From Oscheius onirici (Eukaryota; Nematoda; Chromadorea; Rhabditida; Rhabditidae): a DNA stretch of 64,000 bases. The position numbers were made by a program, and so were the translations under genes. The DNA lies in assembly GCA_932521025.1 (NCBI GenBank), contig OW051469.1, positions 4,724,398 to 4,788,397 of the forward strand, in the 5' to 3' direction. The stretch's first letter is position 1, and each line of letters begins with the position of its first letter. Shown piece after piece: positions 60,928-64,000 of the stretch. Below the pieces are notes generated by a model that worked only from the letters and a program-made list of their open reading frames with translations, was not told the DNA's origin and searched no databases.

Positions 60928-61213
60928 TTTTTGTCCTCCCTTAGCTTTCAAACTAAAACATGACCAAAAAATTTTCAGTTCTGAATCAAAAAAGAAATCT
61001 CATATTGTGATCTGTTTGTGCCTTATTCTCATTGCCAGTGCCTAAGGTCCCATCCCAAAAAATCTGTGTGCCTCTCCCTATCTCCCAGTCACTAAGTCCG
61101 GTAGATTTTATACTGCATTTTTGTGATTTCAATGCGGGTCTGTTTATATTCTTAACAGTGTGATACTGAATAATGAATTGTGATATATTAAAGTTTATTA
61201 AGGAGCATTCACA

Positions 61214-62944
61214 TCAGTTAACACTGGATGAGGTAGAGTGAGTGTTTTCAGGCGTTACAACATCCTCGCCAACAATTCTTTTCATAAAAAACGTTCCAGC
61301 TCTGGAAAGGAAGCTGAAAAAGGCCCAGCCAATCAGGATGATAGAGACTGAAAAAAGGCTTTTTGCAAAAAAAATAAATAGTACCTCCAACTCCGATCAG
61401 AATCATACTGGGTTTGGTGAACAGAAACCCGATGACTGCGAGTATTTCTAGGAAGTAGACCAGACCGGCGACAACCTAGAATATTCTGAAGAAATGTACT
61501 TTTTTACCTGTCGGTGAAGATGAGAGCCGAGAAGAGAACCAAGCGGACCCATTGTTGAGACGACGGGGATGGAAAGAGCCAGCGATTTCCAGGCCATTTG
61601 GTCGATATCGCCCATGAAGACGGCTCGGTAGTAGAAGCCGAACATCGCGTTGACTCCCTTTAGAACAATAGTTGTCGGTGTGGCAGTCTTTTCAGTGACG
61701 CGGAAGAGAAGAGTGATCAGCGAGAAGATGCAGATGTCGATTCCCGAACCAGCGAAAGAATCAAAGATTCCACCAATGATTCCGGTGAGGAACAGTGTCC
61801 AGGCCTTCCACTGGCAAAAGTCGGGAATTTGTCGGAAAGTCCGTCTTTTCTGACTATTGAGAATGGCCAGTGCTATGGCAAATGAGGCCCAAATTGAGAC
61901 AAAAAGCATCTTCTTCTCCATTGGGCTGAAGAGGGGATCTATCTGAAAAAAAAGAGTAAAAATCTCACAAAAACTCACATAATGAACGCCAATGATAAAT
62001 CCTGGAATTGCACCGGCTGTTCCGAGAATTACAGCTCTTTCTTCGATTTTCACTTTCATGAACAAGATACAAACCATTGCACTCGTCATACCTGGAACAA
62101 ATAGGTAACAAGAAAGAAGGACCTACCAACAGACTGAATCATGATGCAAAAGTCTCTGGAAATTGTGGGAGCTATGTGAAGTGCCAGGGTCATGACAGGA
62201 AAAGCAACGGCTCCGCTCCCTTCTGATGTCATCCCTCCGACAAAAGCAGCCAGGACCATGGTCAATGGCATCGGCCAATAGTCCGGATACCACTGGAAGA
62301 AATTGTGCTTGAGAGCTGTTGCCCACCAGAAGAGCTGAAGTTTTTGCTGAAAAATATCAGTAGGCTCTTACATGAATGAATACGAAGGGCATAAGAGCCC
62401 CGGTAAACTTTCTGTACTTAATGAGAATCAGTTGCTCTAAAGAAGGGTTCTCTGGCAGTTTCTGAAGAGCGTCTTCGGCTTCCTCGTCTAGAGATTGTCC
62501 TGAAGATTTCACAGTTTTTTGTCTCTGAAGAACGTACCCTCTAAAATGTACTTCTCACACCATTGTTTAATTTTTGATTTTCCAGAAGTCGTATCTGAAG
62601 AAGTCGTCTTCGCCTGACCTGAAATTTTTCTATGAATGGTCACTTCGATAAAAGAACCTTCAACATCAGAGCTGCGAATTTTCATAGCTGGCTGGGAGAG
62701 CAGGAATAGGTAGACTTGAACAAAGTAGACAAGCTGTTTTGGAAACAACAGGTGTGACCCATTTTTTTAACAGGTTTAGGGGTCAGTCCGCCTACTTTTG
62801 GAACATGATTTGCATCATCGACTGCTGACAAACTTTGACCGCTAGGCTGTGAAAGTGACGGCCGATAAAGTTGACTTCGGAACTAAAAGGTTCAAGAAAT
62901 GGTTGAACAACAAGTTTTTGGGTCAAGCGACTACGATTATCCAT
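61214..62944 (-). CDS. TauE/SafE-family (sulfite exporter-like) membrane transporter
   Basis: Nine exons (62912-62944, 62796-62882, 62538-62733, 62372-62499, 62127-62334, 61979-62091, 61508-61942, 61385-61475, 61214-61347) join to 474 residues. After a cytosolic N-terminus come TauE hallmarks: MVLAAFVGGMTSEGSGAVAF with DFCIMIQSVGMTSA, and the second repeat FLTGIIGGIFDSFAGSGIDI. About nine spans are visible. The family exports sulfur-containing or other organic anions; the animal substrate is not established. It converges with the fusogen gene, 286 bp between stops. The first intron (35 bp, GTTGTT donor) and thus the MDNRSRLTQ start are less certain; the remaining joins are secure. Confidence 0.85.
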
Positions 62945-63359
62945 TAGTCTTCCATCTTCAAAGCTGAAATTTCGTAAATATAGACCATATCACCCGTATA
63001 CAATTGGATTTGGTTTTCCATAATCTGCGCCTAAATGATCAACCGTCAAACTTATTTCTATGAATATAGCCTGTCAGAAGGTCAAAGAAGCCAAGGACCA
63101 GCAGTCAACAGACATTGCTAAAACTGATAATCATAAGATACTTGTGTGTCTCTTGATCAGTTTGTGTCATCACCGCACTCAACGGATCATGTGTTCTCAG
63201 TCTGTTTTTCCAATGAACCGATAGGATAAGTACCACCTCCCAGCTGTTCAGACTCTCTCGCTTTTGATTCCCGACTCCTTACACTCGTAATTTGTCACTC
63301 ACTTCCTCGCCCCGTTCCAATTGATCCTTCTTTTTGTTCAGTATTCTCTGTCCCAGAAA
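62945..63359. other. Intergenic stretch between divergent genes
   Basis: A 415-bp spacer separating the TauE-like gene (-) and the last gene (+), so a shared promoter region is likely. No gene is seen. TTTGTTCAG acts as an acceptor 17 bp before the ATG at 63360. Confidence 0.5.
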
Positions 63360-63950
63360 ATGTGTGAGAGCTACGGTACACTTCGTCTGGACCTGATCTC
63401 GTCGGACACGATCTTGACCGACTCTATGGGAGAAGACGGAGAGGTCAATTACAAGGGAGACGATCTCAGTGAGACTGAGCTCGACATCGATTTTATCACT
63501 TGGTATGAAAAAGGTAGATAAAGATACACTTTTCAGTTCTTTGCGCCAACATTACCGTTACCGTCGTTCCTTGAAAGACAATGCCTGTCGCATCCTCCAA
63601 AACGAGGCCACTCTCGAGTGCTTTGCTCCAAAAGACGAACTGGACAAGGGCAACAAATGGAGAATCAAGGCTCACATTACGCTTCGAGTTGGCGGGGGAA
63701 ATGTCCTAGACGTGAGTTTTTTCTTCTTTTGACGGTTCAACAATAACATTTCTCTTGCGAAAGATAAACACTCGTCGAAGTATGACAAACAGATCAGCTG
63801 ACGGAGAGAGTCAGCTCGGTTGGTCAAGATGTTTTTTCAGGAACGAGTGGATTTTGATAGCAAGAGGACAAGCTACAGCATCGGATTGGCATCAATCAAC
63901 GGGTCCAGCGGCACCGTTTTTGTCCACTTTGTTCAGGCTTTTGCCCTTTG
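63360..63950 (+). CDS. Unidentified gene, 5' part (runs off the window)
   Basis: Three exons (63360-63502, 63537-63711, 63841-63950) join in phase to about 142 residues and continue beyond the window through a GTTAGT donor. The start is MCESYGTLRLDLISS, just after a TTTGTTCAG acceptor. An upstream in-frame start at 63321 would put that acceptor inside the coding sequence. A charged stretch DDLSETELDIDF is followed by a Cys-containing segment (RSLKDNACRILQNEATLECF) and strands such as KWRIKAHITLRVGGGNVLD. No domain is recognised. Confidence 0.6.
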
Positions 63951-64000
63951 GTTAGTTTTCTTTGAGCAACTATCATCTTGCACTTTTCCTCGTGAGCCAA

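Overview
The window is nematode nuclear DNA, probably from a free-living or insect-associated rhabditid-type worm. The evidence is: eukaryotic genes split by very small introns (mostly 35-60 bp, GT..TTTCAG); a sperm-specific MSP-domain gene; an EFF-1/AFF-1 cell fusogen; a serpentine chemoreceptor-like gene; a GPI-anchored Ly6-like gene; a one-Ig ZIG/OIG-like gene; and a cluster of Tyr/Gly-rich secreted peptide genes resembling nematode NLP/CNC defence peptides. I built gene models by joining exons across GT..AG junctions with consistent phase. Most models close exactly in frame. Products are recognised from memory of protein families; no search was run.

0-17 kb: cdc42 (-), a four-TM protein (-), a secreted single-Ig protein (-), a small one-TM protein (+), an unidentified multi-exon gene (-) converging on that one, a doublecortin-domain gene (+), an MSP/SSP-type sperm protein (+), the peroxisomal import receptor PEX5 (+), and a secreted acidic protein (+). 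A 705-bp foldback transposon with a perfect 9-bp target duplication lies upstream of cdc42.

17-21 kb: two divergent pairs of YGSY peptide genes form an inverted duplication around a Ly6/GPI-anchored gene. A fifth copy, fused head-to-head to a 5'-truncated copy, lies at 45.5-45.9 kb.

21.8-35 kb: one large gene, the polypyrimidine-tract-binding protein (ptb-1), with two alternative first exons, a tRNA-Asn inside an intron and two multi-kb introns. 35-36 kb holds a long inverted repeat.

37-47.3 kb: VMA12/TMEM199, a pol III tRNA-like element, a 7TM receptor carrying a broken RTE retrotransposon antisense in intron 1, a divergent SLC5-type sodium symporter, the fifth YGSY locus, and a pepsin-fold protein that has lost both catalytic Asp motifs.

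47.6-64 kb: a mariner element interrupted by an RTE fragment (nested, with a 10-bp duplication), a secreted protein of unknown family, about 6.9 kb without convincing genes, an EFF-1/AFF-1 fusogen, a TauE/SafE-type transporter, and the 5' part of an unidentified gene cut by the window end.

The best candidates for something undescribed are the YGSY peptide family with its mirrored duplication and rearranged fifth copy, and the non-catalytic pepsin-like protein.
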